A stretch of DNA of 39,768 nucleotides from JBAXQQ01 sp037131695 (GTDB taxonomy: Bacteria > Armatimonadota > Hebobacteria > CAIYQO01): positions 1 to 39,768 of the forward strand of contig CAZWZF010000046.1 of NCBI GenBank assembly GCA_964638715.1, given 5' to 3'. Both the position numbers and the translations under genes were made by a program. A model generated the notes under the pieces. It had not been told where the DNA came from. It saw only the letters and a program-made list of their open reading frames with translations, and did not search any database. Positions 18,400 through 27,157 of this stretch are shown piece by piece; position 1 is the stretch's first letter, and each line of letters begins with the position of its first letter.

Positions 18400-21081
18400 T
18401 TATTTCACTAATAAGGCGCAACGGAAACCGACGTCGAAATCGCCGTTGTCGTATGGGTCGCCGTTAAAGCTCGGTTTGTTGCAATCACGGAACGCGCTGC
18501 GATAATAATCGTAGCCATAACCGTAGTCGTCAACATTGTGAATTCCCTTCTTGTTGCAGTACCACGAACAACCTCTCAGAACACGATATTTACCAGTTTT
18601 TGGACCAGTCGGATTCTTTTCTGGTGAAATTCTATAATAGTTATCAGCATACCAATCATCACACCACTCCCATACATTACCCGCCATATCCATTACACCA
18701 TATGGACTGGCACCCAATGGAAAACTTCCCACAGGATGAGGACCTTTTGTAGTTGTTCTTTGTCCTGTATTAGAATTATTCGCACATTTCGTCTCATCCC
18801 ACTCATTTCCCCAGGGATAAATTCGTCCATCTGTGCCACGTGCTGCCATCTCCCACTGTGCTTCAGATGGTAATTGGACACCTGCCCAATTCGCGTATGC
18901 TTTAGCATCATTCCATGTAATATTTACTATAGGATGAGTTTCTTGCCACTGCCAGATAGGTTCTTCCGGCATATCACGTTTTATGGATTTGCAGAACTTA
19001 CGGTATTGTGCTACAGTTACCTCTGTTTTATAGATATAGTAACTATTAAGGTAAACCCAATGTTGTGGTTGTTCTGTTTTATTGGCAAGTTTATCATCAC
19101 TTGTGCTACCCATAAGGAACTTTCCTGCTGGAATTAGTATCATCTCAGCACCATCTTTGGGATTTACTTTTATATCAGGTGAAGTTGGTATAACAGTCGT
19201 CTCTAAAGTTAAAGGATCAACTTTAGGCATTTCGATTGTAGGTTCTACTGCTCCTGGTTGGCGAAATACACACCGGAAACCAATAAAATCATACCATCCA
19301 GAAGGATTACAATGATGTCGCATAGTTGTATTAAAGTCAGTAGAATCATTGTCATCCATACTACTACCGCGTAACACATGAGAATAACCTGAAGCAGGTC
19401 CGGTTGGATTCTTTGCTGGTGCAATCTTATAATAATCGTCACTATACCAATCTGTGCACCATTCCCAGGTATTACCAGTTATGTCTGTCATGCCATATGG
19501 ACTAGTTTCTACAGAAGAACTGACAACTGGATGAGTTTTGTCATCAATGTCAGTTTTTCTATTCATCTTATCTCGTTTATTCCATAATAAATTAATTCTC
19601 CCGTCTACACCACGTACTGCCTTCTCCCATTGTGCTTCTGATGGTAATTGAGCACCTGCCCAATTCGCATATGCTTTTGCATCATCCCATGTGACATTTA
19701 CGATTGGATTATCTTCTTCCCATCCCCATTCAGGTTCAGTTGGCATTTTTTTTCCTGTCGCTTTACAGAAATTTCGAAATTGCTCTACTGTAACTCTTGT
19801 TTTGTAGATATAGTAACTATCAAGGTATATATTATGTTGCTGTTTATCATCATCAGTGCTACCACCCATCAAGAAATCTCCAGCAGGTATAAAAAGCATT
19901 TCAGCATTATCTATCTTATTAATCATTTCCTTTTTTTTCAGATTTGCCAATCGTTCATTAGTCGCAATGATAACACCTATCTGTTTTTTTATGGGGTCAT
20001 CATCATTTGAAAGAATATCACAGAACTGAGTAACTATAGTTCTTATAACTTGTACTTTTACTGAATCTTTTTCATTAATAAAGTATTGTGGCAATGACTT
20101 TTCATAAGCGATAGCAATCATTTGAAGCAATTGTGGATACTTACTGAACACTCTCATCGGAAGTTCAGAAACTTTTACATTCTCCTGATCTGAAACAGTA
20201 CTAGAATCTGTAGATACTTCTGACCTATCGGTGTATAGGGACTGATTAATTTCTTTTTGTAATTGATAATCAGGTCTACCAACGATATTAACGATTGGTT
20301 CTGTCATTAATATTATTTGCTCAGTCAATATAGTTCCTTGATTAACTTCACCAGCATTAAGAAAAGCGATTATTGCTTTTGCTTTAAGAACTACAGCGTC
20401 ATTTGCAAGATCATGTGCTTCAAAACCTCGTTCATGAATAAACTTGCATAACTCCATACATTTTGTCGAGTATTCTTCAAAGATTTTTCCATCTATAGGA
20501 TTCGCTTTTACCTTTGAATCCCATGTTTGTTGCAATTGTGAAACAAGTGCATCCTGTGCAGCTTGTACTTGATTTATTGCAGTATTACGAGCAGCAATTG
20601 CTTGCCAATACTCTTTGGGAAGCGGACCGAATACTTTAACAGTCACCACCCCACCATAAGCATTCTTTCCGGTAGTTTCACCACTATAATAATGATCTCC
20701 AGAATAGGTATTATAAGCAAAGCCATCCTGATTTGGAGATTTTATAATAATGTTTCCTTTTCCTCTCATCCATCCTGGATGACTTGCTGGTGGTTGCGCC
20801 TTTCCAGACGCAGGCATTGCTATACCCCACAATGTCGTTGATCCTTGACCACGTTGGGTTACTTCACCAGCGATTGTCCAAATATAGAATCTGTTTACAT
20901 TGTCACACGTTTTGCGATATGCACTAACAGCATCACCAAATTTAAAATGAAGTTGCTCTTCAGTTAATGGTGCAACTGAATTAGCTGCTTGAGCATAGGA
21001 ACTAGCGAATATAAGAAATATATAAAAGATTCCTACAATTCCTACATACTTTGTAGTTGAAATAGTTTTGAAATTAAACAT
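18400..21081 (-). CDS. Secreted protein with two degenerate formylglycine-generating-enzyme (SUMF1) domains
   Basis: The protein has about 893 residues from ATG 21081, which follows AAGGGGA; two upstream in-frame ATGs (21108, 21096) lack a site. It has a signal peptide (hydrophobic GIVGIFYIFLIFASS, cleavage near AQA). The middle (about 60-395) is an unrecognised helical region with TPIDGKIFEE-like text. Two FGE-sulfatase/SUMF1 domains follow (about 395-610 and 645-893): each has PAG.FLMG, VTVxQxRxFCK, LPSEAQWE, GNxWEWC and a FRC end. The first has RGSSM and the second RGCSWYC where true FGEs carry a Cys pair; the usual Cys spacing is missing, so catalysis is doubtful and a binding or structural role is likely. 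It is the second gene of a two-gene operon. The DNA is visibly AT-richer than its neighbours, suggesting transfer. Confidence 0.85.
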   Translation of the reverse strand: MFNFKTISTTKYVGIVGIFYIFLIFASSYAQAANSVAPLTEEQLHFKFGDAVSAYRKTCDNVNRFYIWTIAGEVTQRGQGSTTLWGIAMPASGKAQPPASHPGWMRGKGNIIIKSPNQDGFAYNTYSGDHYYSGETTGKNAYGGVVTVKVFGPLPKEYWQAIAARNTAINQVQAAQDALVSQLQQTWDSKVKANPIDGKIFEEYSTKCMELCKFIHERGFEAHDLANDAVVLKAKAIIAFLNAGEVNQGTILTEQIILMTEPIVNIVGRPDYQLQKEINQSLYTDRSEVSTDSSTVSDQENVKVSELPMRVFSKYPQLLQMIAIAYEKSLPQYFINEKDSVKVQVIRTIVTQFCDILSNDDDPIKKQIGVIIATNERLANLKKKEMINKIDNAEMLFIPAGDFLMGGSTDDDKQQHNIYLDSYYIYKTRVTVEQFRNFCKATGKKMPTEPEWGWEEDNPIVNVTWDDAKAYANWAGAQLPSEAQWEKAVRGVDGRINLLWNKRDKMNRKTDIDDKTHPVVSSSVETSPYGMTDITGNTWEWCTDWYSDDYYKIAPAKNPTGPASGYSHVLRGSSMDDNDSTDFNTTMRHHCNPSGWYDFIGFRCVFRQPGAVEPTIEMPKVDPLTLETTVIPTSPDIKVNPKDGAEMILIPAGKFLMGSTSDDKLANKTEQPQHWVYLNSYYIYKTEVTVAQYRKFCKSIKRDMPEEPIWQWQETHPIVNITWNDAKAYANWAGVQLPSEAQWEMAARGTDGRIYPWGNEWDETKCANNSNTGQRTTTKGPHPVGSFPLGASPYGVMDMAGNVWEWCDDWYADNYYRISPEKNPTGPKTGKYRVLRGCSWYCNKKGIHNVDDYGYGYDYYRSAFRDCNKPSFNGDPYDNGDFDVGFRCALLVK

Positions 21082-21134
21082 ATTATTCCCCTTCATTTTG
21101 TTTATCATAAATATTTAAGTACATATAAAACCTG

Positions 21135-21848
21135 TTACTCTATCTGATGGACATCAGAAACACACGCCATTCTTTTTGACGCATTTGCCATATCACCCAG
21201 AATACCAGCCAAACGATTATGGTTAATATTAATTTGTTTGCTATCAGGATAGTTATCACAATTAATATTTTGGTTCACATTGTTTGTATCATTTGTATGG
21301 TCTTTATGTTTTTTTTGATTTGAATCGCTATCCGAATCTTTCTCGGATTTCAAATAGACATCATTAATACGTTCTTTGACTGTATCCATATTAGTTCCGG
21401 GAAGGGACAATAGATTACAATCTGGCCCTATGCAGAAAATTATTAATTGGAATGGTTTGTTTATTGTAGCAAATAAGTCATTATCGGGTGATGGCAAGTA
21501 TGAATCTCCAAGTTCATCATATAATGCCTGCATATTTAATGCAGATAAACAATCATTACGCAACAAAATAGCAACGCCTTCATTACATTTTGTAAGTTTT
21601 GCCAATTTCGGCATGCGTTGATCCCATGGTAAAGCTTTAATTAATACTGGCGAAGTCTCACCAGCCCATGGCAATCCCCAAGATTCACTACCTATTAATG
21701 TTCTTCGAGCACGAACAATGCCAGAACCATCTTGTAGACATAACTCATCAATATATTGGCAAATCAGCCCAAAAGCTGTATTAACCTCAGTTGAAAAACT
21801 GTCCAACGGTTTGGTCTTAAAAACCTGTAATTTAATAGTTTTTTTCAT
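21135..21848 (-). CDS. Unknown protein upstream of the SUMF1-domain gene
   Basis: I do not recognise this 237-residue protein. ATG 21848 follows GGAGG at 9 nt; an in-frame ATG at 21875 is less likely. It has no signal peptide or membrane segment. The first 170 residues look globular, with RTLIGSESWGLPWAGETSP, LPWDQRMPKLAKLTKC and a hydrophobic stretch PFQLIIFCIGPDCNLLSLPG. The last 70 residues are polar, rich in Asn, Asp, Ser and Lys, probably disordered. It ends 53 bp before the SUMF1-domain gene and both are AT-rich, so they probably form one transcript. It is likely cytosolic whereas its partner is secreted, so direct cooperation is not assured. Confidence 0.75.
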   Translation of the reverse strand: MKKTIKLQVFKTKPLDSFSTEVNTAFGLICQYIDELCLQDGSGIVRARRTLIGSESWGLPWAGETSPVLIKALPWDQRMPKLAKLTKCNEGVAILLRNDCLSALNMQALYDELGDSYLPSPDNDLFATINKPFQLIIFCIGPDCNLLSLPGTNMDTVKERINDVYLKSEKDSDSDSNQKKHKDHTNDTNNVNQNINCDNYPDSKQININHNRLAGILGDMANASKRMACVSDVHQIE

Positions 21849-22108
21849 CAGAATAACCTCCAGATTTGATATCACAAAAAATAATATTTTCCATAACTTT
21901 CTGGTTTAATAATATTTTAGTATTACTATTTATGTCAATACAATAAATTATTATTTTTAGAGAAATCAAAACTAAATTATAGAAAAATTAAATATTTGTG
22001 TTTAAATAAAAAATATTTTTTAAAATTGCCTTTCAACAATTTCGTAGTATAGAGTATTATACGATTTCTGTTAACGTTTTTATAATTTGATAATAATGTA
22101 TAAACAAA

Positions 22109-22140
22109 TTTAAAACCCGCAATTAAATATTGCGGGTTTT
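22109..22140 (-). terminator. Rho-independent terminator 3' of the TIM-barrel gene
   Basis: AAAACCCGCAA and TTGCGGGTTTT (11 bp) enclose a 7-nt A/T loop; each side has a poly-A or poly-T run. It lies 125 bp after the minus-strand gene at 22263 and could act in both directions. Confidence 0.75.
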
Positions 22141-22205
22141 GTGTGTTTATTAATATGAAAAATAGATGATATTCTGCTGATGATTTAACTTTCATTTATT
22201 TCACA

Positions 22206-22224
22206 CGCCAGCAAGATGCTGGCG
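22206..22224. repeat. CGCCAGCA/TGCTGGCG palindrome
   Basis: An 8-bp perfect stem with loop AGA, flanked by the word CTCC. It resembles short repetitive extragenic palindromes; the identical stem is not seen elsewhere in the window. Confidence 0.45.
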
Positions 22225-22243
22225 CTCCGTAATATCCATTTCC

Positions 22244-22279
22244 AATTTTCACTCTTCTCTCCTCACTCATCTCTCTTCA
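22244..22279. repeat. Heptanucleotide repeat across the TIM-barrel gene stop
   Basis: On the plus strand: TTTTCAC TCTTCTC TCCTCAC TCATCTC TCTTCAA. The register is exactly 7 nt and the TGA stop of the gene (TCA at 22263-22265) falls inside. The first unit is also the first unit at 38317. Confidence 0.75.
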
Positions 22280-24257
22280 AAACCGCTGCTTGCCATGGGC
22301 CAATTGCTGGTAGAATGAATGCTGAATATTTGCTGTCAACGGCAGCGCGTTCTATCTTTACCGGCTCGCTTTGCAGGTGATGGCACCAGATTGATTTAAC
22401 ATCTCCCTGCAGTTGAATCGTCATGTTAACGGCGATGTCTATCGACGCATTCAGTACCATTTGCGCGGGTTGTCCATCCGGGGTGCGGCGGCACCATACG
22501 GTTGCTTTATGAAGGCTGCTGATGTAGGCGGGCAATGTTTCACCGGACAGCCAGCGGCAGAGTGACTTCATCTGGGATGATTTAGCGAGGGATTGCAGGG
22601 ATTGCCAGGGGTAATATCCAAGTATGGCAACGCGGCCACCCAGGCTGTTTTCGAATACGCCGGAACAGGTGCCAAAATTGTTGGGGGTAAAATCGATAAT
22701 CTCGCATAACGGCCTGCTTTGTGCGGTTAGCGGCTGCAGCAGATGGGTGGTTGATGCCCAGAAAGAAGGACGGCAATCGCGCTGCCAACCGGCAAATCTG
22801 CCATTTATCGAGTCACCGGTCAATACTTCGATGGTATCTTTTTCTTTAATGCCGCGAATTGACCAGCCGATGTATTCTTGTAATCCCATTTCTATCATTT
22901 TTTGCAGCGCAAGCGCATCCATCAGCACCCCGCCAGAGAGGATTTTCACCAGTTCTTCACGAGTGAAATCTCCGACAGTATTGGCTGACAGCACCGTCAC
23001 CCGCGCGCCATTTACTGAATATGCCGCGGGTATTCCTATCTCGTATAATTCATTGGCGACGCCTAAATCGCCACCCCATATTGTGGCATTTGTCCAGGTA
23101 GTATCAAGCGCGGTGGCGGCGACGTGGTCGCGGGTAAAGGCGTGCCATACCCCTTCACATTCGCTGCGTTTAAAAGTATCAGCGGCAAAGTCGAGGAATT
23201 CTTTAGCACTTTGCACCCCGGCAAACCAGGGATGATATTCATCCAGCGGGTCAGGGGAGATACCCATGCAGTTCAATGCCACGCCGGTACAACCCGCGCC
23301 GATACTGGCGGCACATTCGGCGGTAAAGATGGTTGAACTTTTTTTCAATACTTGATAAGGGAAATTCTCGTGTTCATACTGTAAATCAGTCACCGATAAT
23401 GGAATCAGTGCGTTTTGCCGGCCAACAGAATGTGCCTTCCCCAATAATCCGGACGGGGTGCTGTCCTCGTAAAATCCGCCACCGGGCCGCCATTTCACCT
23501 CTATATGACGCGTTCCCGCCATGGCATCGACACATTCAGAAAAGCCGTATCCGCTGTAAGATATTTCGCCGGTCATCAACCCCAGTTTTATAACAGGATT
23601 CACCTCGTCCACAGCGTCGCGAATCAATGACAACAGATTAGAAATATATTGCCGGTTATGCCGCAGCCATTCCTGGCGCAATTGCAGTTTATCTGCCGTA
23701 GTACCGCTATCAAAAGCCACCACCAATTCAACCCGGCTTATTTTCCGGCCAATTTGTTCGCCAAAACTATTCACGCAACGTTCGCAAAAACACCCCATGT
23801 GAATAGTCGGCGGGTGACTTTCCAGGCGAACATCATCGTCAACCCAAATGAATTCCGCGCCGGTTGCCGCCAACAGCCGGTAAGACTCTTTTATATATTC
23901 CTGCATATCCGGGTCGCTGGCGCAGTAACAGCTTTTCGACACCGCGCCGTCGATATTCACCAAATGCTGCCACGGCTCCCGCAGCGAATTTTCCAGGTTT
24001 TCATCCAGGTGTCCAAGAGTAGACAGATGATTTATCCCACTGCAATATCCGGCATCGCGAAACATCGGCACGACATCATTCAATACCTGCGCGCGGCTGC
24101 GAATTACCTCAAGCGGCAGCGGCGGATGGGTGAAACCGGTAAAAAAAGCGACTTCGCTAACCGCAGGATAATCCCGCAGAAAAACCAGCAATTCCCGGCA
24201 GCGTTCCGGGTTGCTCCAAATATTTGATGATACACGAAATGACATTTTTGCAGGCAT
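22263..24257 (-). CDS. Glycoside-hydrolase-like TIM-barrel protein
   Basis: A 664-residue protein with no signal peptide. Residues 1-330 look like a TIM barrel: FRVSSNIWS, GYCSGINHLSTLGH, EFIWVDDDVRLE (acidic strand end), MGCFCERCVNSFGEQ (Cys-x-Cys-x2-Cys, likely a metal site seen in uncharacterised GH-like proteins), LGLMTGEISYSGYGF. Residues 380-530 resemble the GATase-like domain of GH42-type enzymes (ELYEIGIPAAY, ILSGGVLMDALALQKM). The C-terminal part is beta-rich. It is probably carbohydrate-active, but I cannot name the substrate or prove a catalytic Glu pair. AGGAG lies 8 nt upstream of ATG. It has its own terminator and stands alone. Confidence 0.7.
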   Translation of the reverse strand: MPAKMSFRVSSNIWSNPERCRELLVFLRDYPAVSEVAFFTGFTHPPLPLEVIRSRAQVLNDVVPMFRDAGYCSGINHLSTLGHLDENLENSLREPWQHLVNIDGAVSKSCYCASDPDMQEYIKESYRLLAATGAEFIWVDDDVRLESHPPTIHMGCFCERCVNSFGEQIGRKISRVELVVAFDSGTTADKLQLRQEWLRHNRQYISNLLSLIRDAVDEVNPVIKLGLMTGEISYSGYGFSECVDAMAGTRHIEVKWRPGGGFYEDSTPSGLLGKAHSVGRQNALIPLSVTDLQYEHENFPYQVLKKSSTIFTAECAASIGAGCTGVALNCMGISPDPLDEYHPWFAGVQSAKEFLDFAADTFKRSECEGVWHAFTRDHVAATALDTTWTNATIWGGDLGVANELYEIGIPAAYSVNGARVTVLSANTVGDFTREELVKILSGGVLMDALALQKMIEMGLQEYIGWSIRGIKEKDTIEVLTGDSINGRFAGWQRDCRPSFWASTTHLLQPLTAQSRPLCEIIDFTPNNFGTCSGVFENSLGGRVAILGYYPWQSLQSLAKSSQMKSLCRWLSGETLPAYISSLHKATVWCRRTPDGQPAQMVLNASIDIAVNMTIQLQGDVKSIWCHHLQSEPVKIERAAVDSKYSAFILPAIGPWQAAVLKRDE

Positions 24258-24348
24258 TGGTTTGCTCCTGTTTATTTAATTATACAGCAATCATACAAAT
24301 AAACCATTCATTCGGCAATAAATAATACATTTTGCAGCAAAATGTTTT

Positions 24349-24432
24349 TTATTTTCACATCGATTAATAGGATTAAATAGATAAAATTTCTGTAGTTAAA
24401 TCTTCTATATCCTATAAATCGATGTGAAATAA
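24349..24432. repeat. Imperfect fold-back near the AAA ATPase promoter
   Basis: TTATTTTCACATCGATTAAT (24349-24368, continuing AGGAT) pairs with 24409-24432, with one inserted base, around a 35-nt A/T spacer. Next to it, ACATTTTGCAGCAAAATGT is another palindrome (24327-24345). Neither recurs elsewhere in the window. Confidence 0.55.
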
Positions 24433-24477
24433 ATGATTATTAGCATAGGTTTAGCTTATACAGACTTTTCGCGCTTC

Positions 24478-24506
24478 TTGACAACCCCACATTTTTCGGC
24501 TAATAT
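24478..24506 (+). promoter_or_regulatory. Sigma-70-type promoter of the AAA_14 ATPase
   Basis: TTGACA (24478-24483), a 17-bp spacer, then TAATAT (24501-24506), 38 bp before the ATG. The -10 element lies partly inside the left arm of the palindrome at 24492-24534. Confidence 0.65.
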
Positions 24507-24534
24507 CTAATCATAATGAGAATTAGCCGAAAAA
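24492..24534 (+). promoter_or_regulatory. 13-bp inverted repeat over promoter and leader of the ATPase
   Basis: TTTTTCGGCTAAT (24492-24504) and ATTAGCCGAAAAA (24522-24534) are perfect 13-bp arms with a 17-nt loop. The left arm covers the spacer end and most of the -10; the right arm ends where the AAGGTG ribosome site starts. This fits an operator or a leader hairpin that senses translation. Confidence 0.7.
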
Positions 24535-24544
24535 GGTGCGTGTT

Positions 24545-25771
24545 ATGAACTATATTAAAAGAGATTTGGAAGATGTGGTTACATCTCTTACCGGTGAATA
24601 TCCGGCAATTATTGTTACGGGTCCACGCCAGGTGGGGAAAACTACCATGCTGCAAAAGCTGATGAGTGGAACTGACCGAAAATATGTTACTCTGGATGAT
24701 TTGACAGAGCGTAAACTTGCTAAAAATGACCCGGAAATGTTTTTTCAGCTTCATAAACCGCCGATTTTAATTAATGAAGTGCAATATGCCCCGGAACTTT
24801 TTCCGTATATTAAAATAATGGCTGACAGGCATAAAAATGCCGGTGATTTCTGGCTCACCGGCTCACAGGCATTCAGGCTGATGGATATTGCCGGTGAATC
24901 GCTTGCCGGCAGAGCAGCAATTTTGCACATGTCATCATTATCACAAAAAGAGATTTACGGGTCCGGGGAAAATCAGCCGTTTACCCTCTCTATTGAGGCT
25001 TTGCAGAAACGGCAATTAAACAGAACACCGGCGGATACCCCGGTTATTTATGAACGTATTTATAAAGGTTCAATGCCGGCACTCGCAAGCGGACAATATT
25101 CAAATAGCAATATTTTTTACAGCAGTTACCTGCAAACATATATAGAACGTGACGTAAAAGAACTCTCCGGTGCTATTAACTCGATAAAATTTATGGATTT
25201 CATTACTGCTGCCGCATGCAGGTGCAGTCAAATGGTAAATGCCGCGGATATTGCAAAAGATTTGGATGTTCATCCTGATACAGTGAAAAACTGGCTGGGT
25301 ATACTTGAAAAATCTGATATTATTTTTTACCTGCGTCCATATTCAAACAACCTGTTAAAACGGACAGTTAAAACGCCAAAACTATATTTTTACGATACCG
25401 GACTGGCAGCATATTTAACTAAATGGAGCAGTGCGGAAACCTTGCAAAACGGTGCCATGAGCGGGGCGATACTGGAAAATTACGCGGTGTCGGAAATAAT
25501 GAAAAGCTACTATAATTCTGCGGCTGAACCATTTTTCTACTATTATCGCGACAAGGACGCGAAAGAAATAGACCTTGTTCTGGAAGCAGACGGCGTAATA
25601 AACCCGATTGAAATAAAGAAAACCGCCGCACCGGAAACAAGATTATTTTCTCTTTTCAAACTACTGGACAAAGGCTCAGTTCCCCGCGGAAAAGGAGCTG
25701 TCCTATGTATGAAAAGCGAATTAAGTGCGCAAGATAAGCAAAACTTTATTGTGCCGATATGGATGATATAG
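24545..25771 (+). CDS. AAA_14 ATPase with DUF4143 domain
   Basis: The 408-residue protein is of the ATPase family found on many mobile or strain-specific loci. Walker A GPRQVGKT is at residues 26-33; Walker B is ILINEVQYAP (about 75). The C-terminal DUF4143 domain ends with KEIDLVLEADG...PIEIKK, which has the D...ExK spacing of a restriction-endonuclease-like fold; nuclease activity is inference. The ATG at 24545 follows AAGGTG; the GTG at 24536 lies in the palindrome and is not used. The function of these proteins is unclear; a regulatory or toxin-like role has been suggested for some. It has its own promoter, a palindrome over the leader and a terminator, so it is an independent unit. Confidence 0.9.
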   Translation: MNYIKRDLEDVVTSLTGEYPAIIVTGPRQVGKTTMLQKLMSGTDRKYVTLDDLTERKLAKNDPEMFFQLHKPPILINEVQYAPELFPYIKIMADRHKNAGDFWLTGSQAFRLMDIAGESLAGRAAILHMSSLSQKEIYGSGENQPFTLSIEALQKRQLNRTPADTPVIYERIYKGSMPALASGQYSNSNIFYSSYLQTYIERDVKELSGAINSIKFMDFITAAACRCSQMVNAADIAKDLDVHPDTVKNWLGILEKSDIIFYLRPYSNNLLKRTVKTPKLYFYDTGLAAYLTKWSSAETLQNGAMSGAILENYAVSEIMKSYYNSAAEPFFYYYRDKDAKEIDLVLEADGVINPIEIKKTAAPETRLFSLFKLLDKGSVPRGKGAVLCMKSELSAQDKQNFIVPIWMI

Positions 25772-25804
25772 GATGATAGATGCATCCTGTTCATTTAAAT
25801 TTTG

Positions 25805-25834
25805 ACACCGTTAAATATTTTCACGGTGTTTTTT
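25805..25834 (+). terminator. Rho-independent terminator of the AAA_14 ATPase gene
   Basis: ACACCGT pairs with ACGGTGT around an A/T-rich loop, followed by TTTTTT. It lies 34 bp after the stop, directly before the nitroreductase promoter. Confidence 0.85.
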
Positions 25835-25835
25835 A

Positions 25836-25863
25836 TTGACAATTCAGTAAAAAATGGTAGAGT
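25836..25863 (+). promoter_or_regulatory. Putative sigma-70 promoter of the nitroreductase
   Basis: TTGACA (25836-25841), a 16-bp spacer, then TAGAGT (25858-25863). It starts immediately after the terminator T run and lies 36 bp before the chosen ATG. The -10 is only a partial match. Confidence 0.5.
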
Positions 25864-25899
25864 TCTAATTATAATTCATCAGCAATTGGAGAAATGAAA

Positions 25900-26613
25900 A
25901 TGAATGATACGATTAAAACTATTCATGATCTTCACACCACCCATGGCAGTTTTATGGATCGCGAGATTCCGGCAGAAGATCTTGATACCATTTTGAAAGC
26001 CAGCGTTCGTGCCGCCAGCGCATCAAACATGCAGAGCTATTCAATAGTGGTCGTCACTGACCGCGATATGATGAAAGAACTCTGCGGGTATCAGGCGTCA
26101 GTTTTGTTGTTGTATTGCATAGACACCAATCGCATGGCCAGTCTGGCAAAACATCTTGGCTATAACTTTGCTATGGACCCGTCATGGCAATTGACCACCG
26201 GCGCAGTTGATGTGGTTTTAGCTGCCCAAACAGCGGCTATAGCTGCCCGGTCACTGGAAATCTCTTCATTATTCACTAATGGCATTCATCGCGGCGACCC
26301 GGAACGGGTATTCACGCTGCTAAACCTGCCGGAGAAGAACTGCCTGCCAATTGTCGCACTGCTATTGGGATATGAAGAAAATGCGCCAGAAAAACCAAAA
26401 GAGCGGTTAAGCGGAACCGGCATTATACATAAAGAAAAGTATCAACAATGCAGCGACGAAGAACTGGATGAAATAATTGCAGAATGCAATACTTGGGATG
26501 AAAACTATTTCGAATCATTTTTCAAGTTCAGACCGCGCTCATTTGACCCGGCAACAGACCACCCCAGCGCGATTACAAACTTATTGAAAAAACATGGTTT
26601 TATTATTGAATAA
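25900..26613 (+). CDS. Nitroreductase family protein
   Basis: The protein has 237 residues. The nitroreductase fold is shown by the RAASASNMQSYSIVVV segment that holds FMN phosphate (about 35-50), the central AAQTAAIAARSLEISSLFTNG helix and the NLPEKNCLPIVALLLGYEE strand. The C-terminal part (about 170-237) is long and charged. Enzymes of this fold reduce nitro, quinone or flavin substrates with NAD(P)H; the substrate is unknown. I prefer ATG 25900, 8 nt after GGAG, over ATG 25894, which is only 2 nt from it. It has its own promoter. Downstream lies a fold-back element of family A and no terminator-like T run is obvious. Confidence 0.88.
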   Translation: MNDTIKTIHDLHTTHGSFMDREIPAEDLDTILKASVRAASASNMQSYSIVVVTDRDMMKELCGYQASVLLLYCIDTNRMASLAKHLGYNFAMDPSWQLTTGAVDVVLAAQTAAIAARSLEISSLFTNGIHRGDPERVFTLLNLPEKNCLPIVALLLGYEENAPEKPKERLSGTGIIHKEKYQQCSDEELDEIIAECNTWDENYFESFFKFRPRSFDPATDHPSAITNLLKKHGFIIE

Positions 26614-26620
26614 GTTACTA

Positions 26621-26955
26621 CCCGTATTGATGCTCCCACTCTCCTATACATTTATTCAAATACAAAATAATGTGTTATTTGAGACGACCCCAGCGGGATC
26701 GAATATTTGTAGAATAAAATTTCGAATAAAAAATCCGACCCCAGCGCGGGTCGCATATAGCAATGAAGATTGTCGGTCATTATATGCGACCCGCGCTGGG
26801 GTCGAAAATCTCATGATTGATTCTTTTCTATAAAGATGTGACTCCTCTGGAGTCAAAATCTATTTGATAATAAATGTGTATAAGGGTGATAGCATCGCTG
26901 TGGGATATGGAATTATTTTGCAAATAAGATGGTTAGAGATGTGTAGAATACTATG
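26621..26955. repeat. Fold-back element family A, copy 2
   Basis: The left end (26621-26656, degenerate) and the right end (26872-26904, AAATGTGTATAAGGGTGATA start) match the family A ends. Inside, a perfect 24-bp inverted repeat (26736-26759 and 26781-26804, core CGACCCCAGCGCGGGTCG) has a 21-nt loop, with a partial third copy at 26692-26702, plus GACTCCTCTGGAGTC at 26840-26854. The outer word AGATGTGTAGAATACTATG (26937-26955) matches the outer ends of the 37718-38278 element. The 544-bp region 26614-27157 has no gene. Confidence 0.75.
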
Positions 26956-26960
26956 GAAGA

Positions 26961-27032
26961 TTATGGGGTAACAATCTATAATTTGAGAAAAATAGGATTT
27001 AATTGCTAACTGACTAATACCTTACCCCATAA
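26961..27032. repeat. 11-bp inverted repeat upstream of the LacI gene
   Basis: TTATGGGGTAA (26961-26971) and TTACCCCATAA (27022-27032) are perfect arms 50 bp apart, with further partial matches outside. This may be an operator pair or the outer edge of the preceding fold-back element. Confidence 0.5.
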
Positions 27033-27139
27033 TTCTCTCTTTAGTCTTATTTAATTAGCTTGAAAGTAGATGTTCATTAAAAAGTTTAGTATTTTTAATG
27101 TATTTTTAATCGATTAGTATAGATTTTTATATAAAATTT

Positions 27140-27148
27140 TGTTATGAT
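27140..27148 (+). promoter_or_regulatory. Extended -10 promoter of the LacI-type regulator
   Basis: TGTTATGAT is an extended -10 (TG-N-TATGAT) and ends 9 bp before the ATG, so transcription would begin within a few bases of the start codon. No ribosome binding site lies between, which suggests a leaderless mRNA. No convincing -35 is present. Confidence 0.5.
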
Positions 27149-27157
27149 AGTTCCATT

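Larger units (their letters stand above)
21849..22262. other. AT-rich intergenic region, hairpins only
   Basis: A 414-bp region with no supported gene. It contains the bidirectional-looking terminator at 22109-22140, a CGCCAGCA/TGCTGGCG palindrome at 22206-22224 and very AT-rich sequence near 21900-22080 that may hold the promoter of the unknown-protein/SUMF1 operon. Confidence 0.5.

Noticed and set aside
21977..22195. 72-residue open frame on the minus strand
   Set aside because: It runs across a strong terminator hairpin and AT-rich DNA and has no good ribosome site or conserved sequence.
24536..24544. GTG start at 24536 for the AAA_14 gene
   Set aside because: It overlaps the ribosome site used by ATG 24545, which gives the normal family N terminus MNYIKRDLED.
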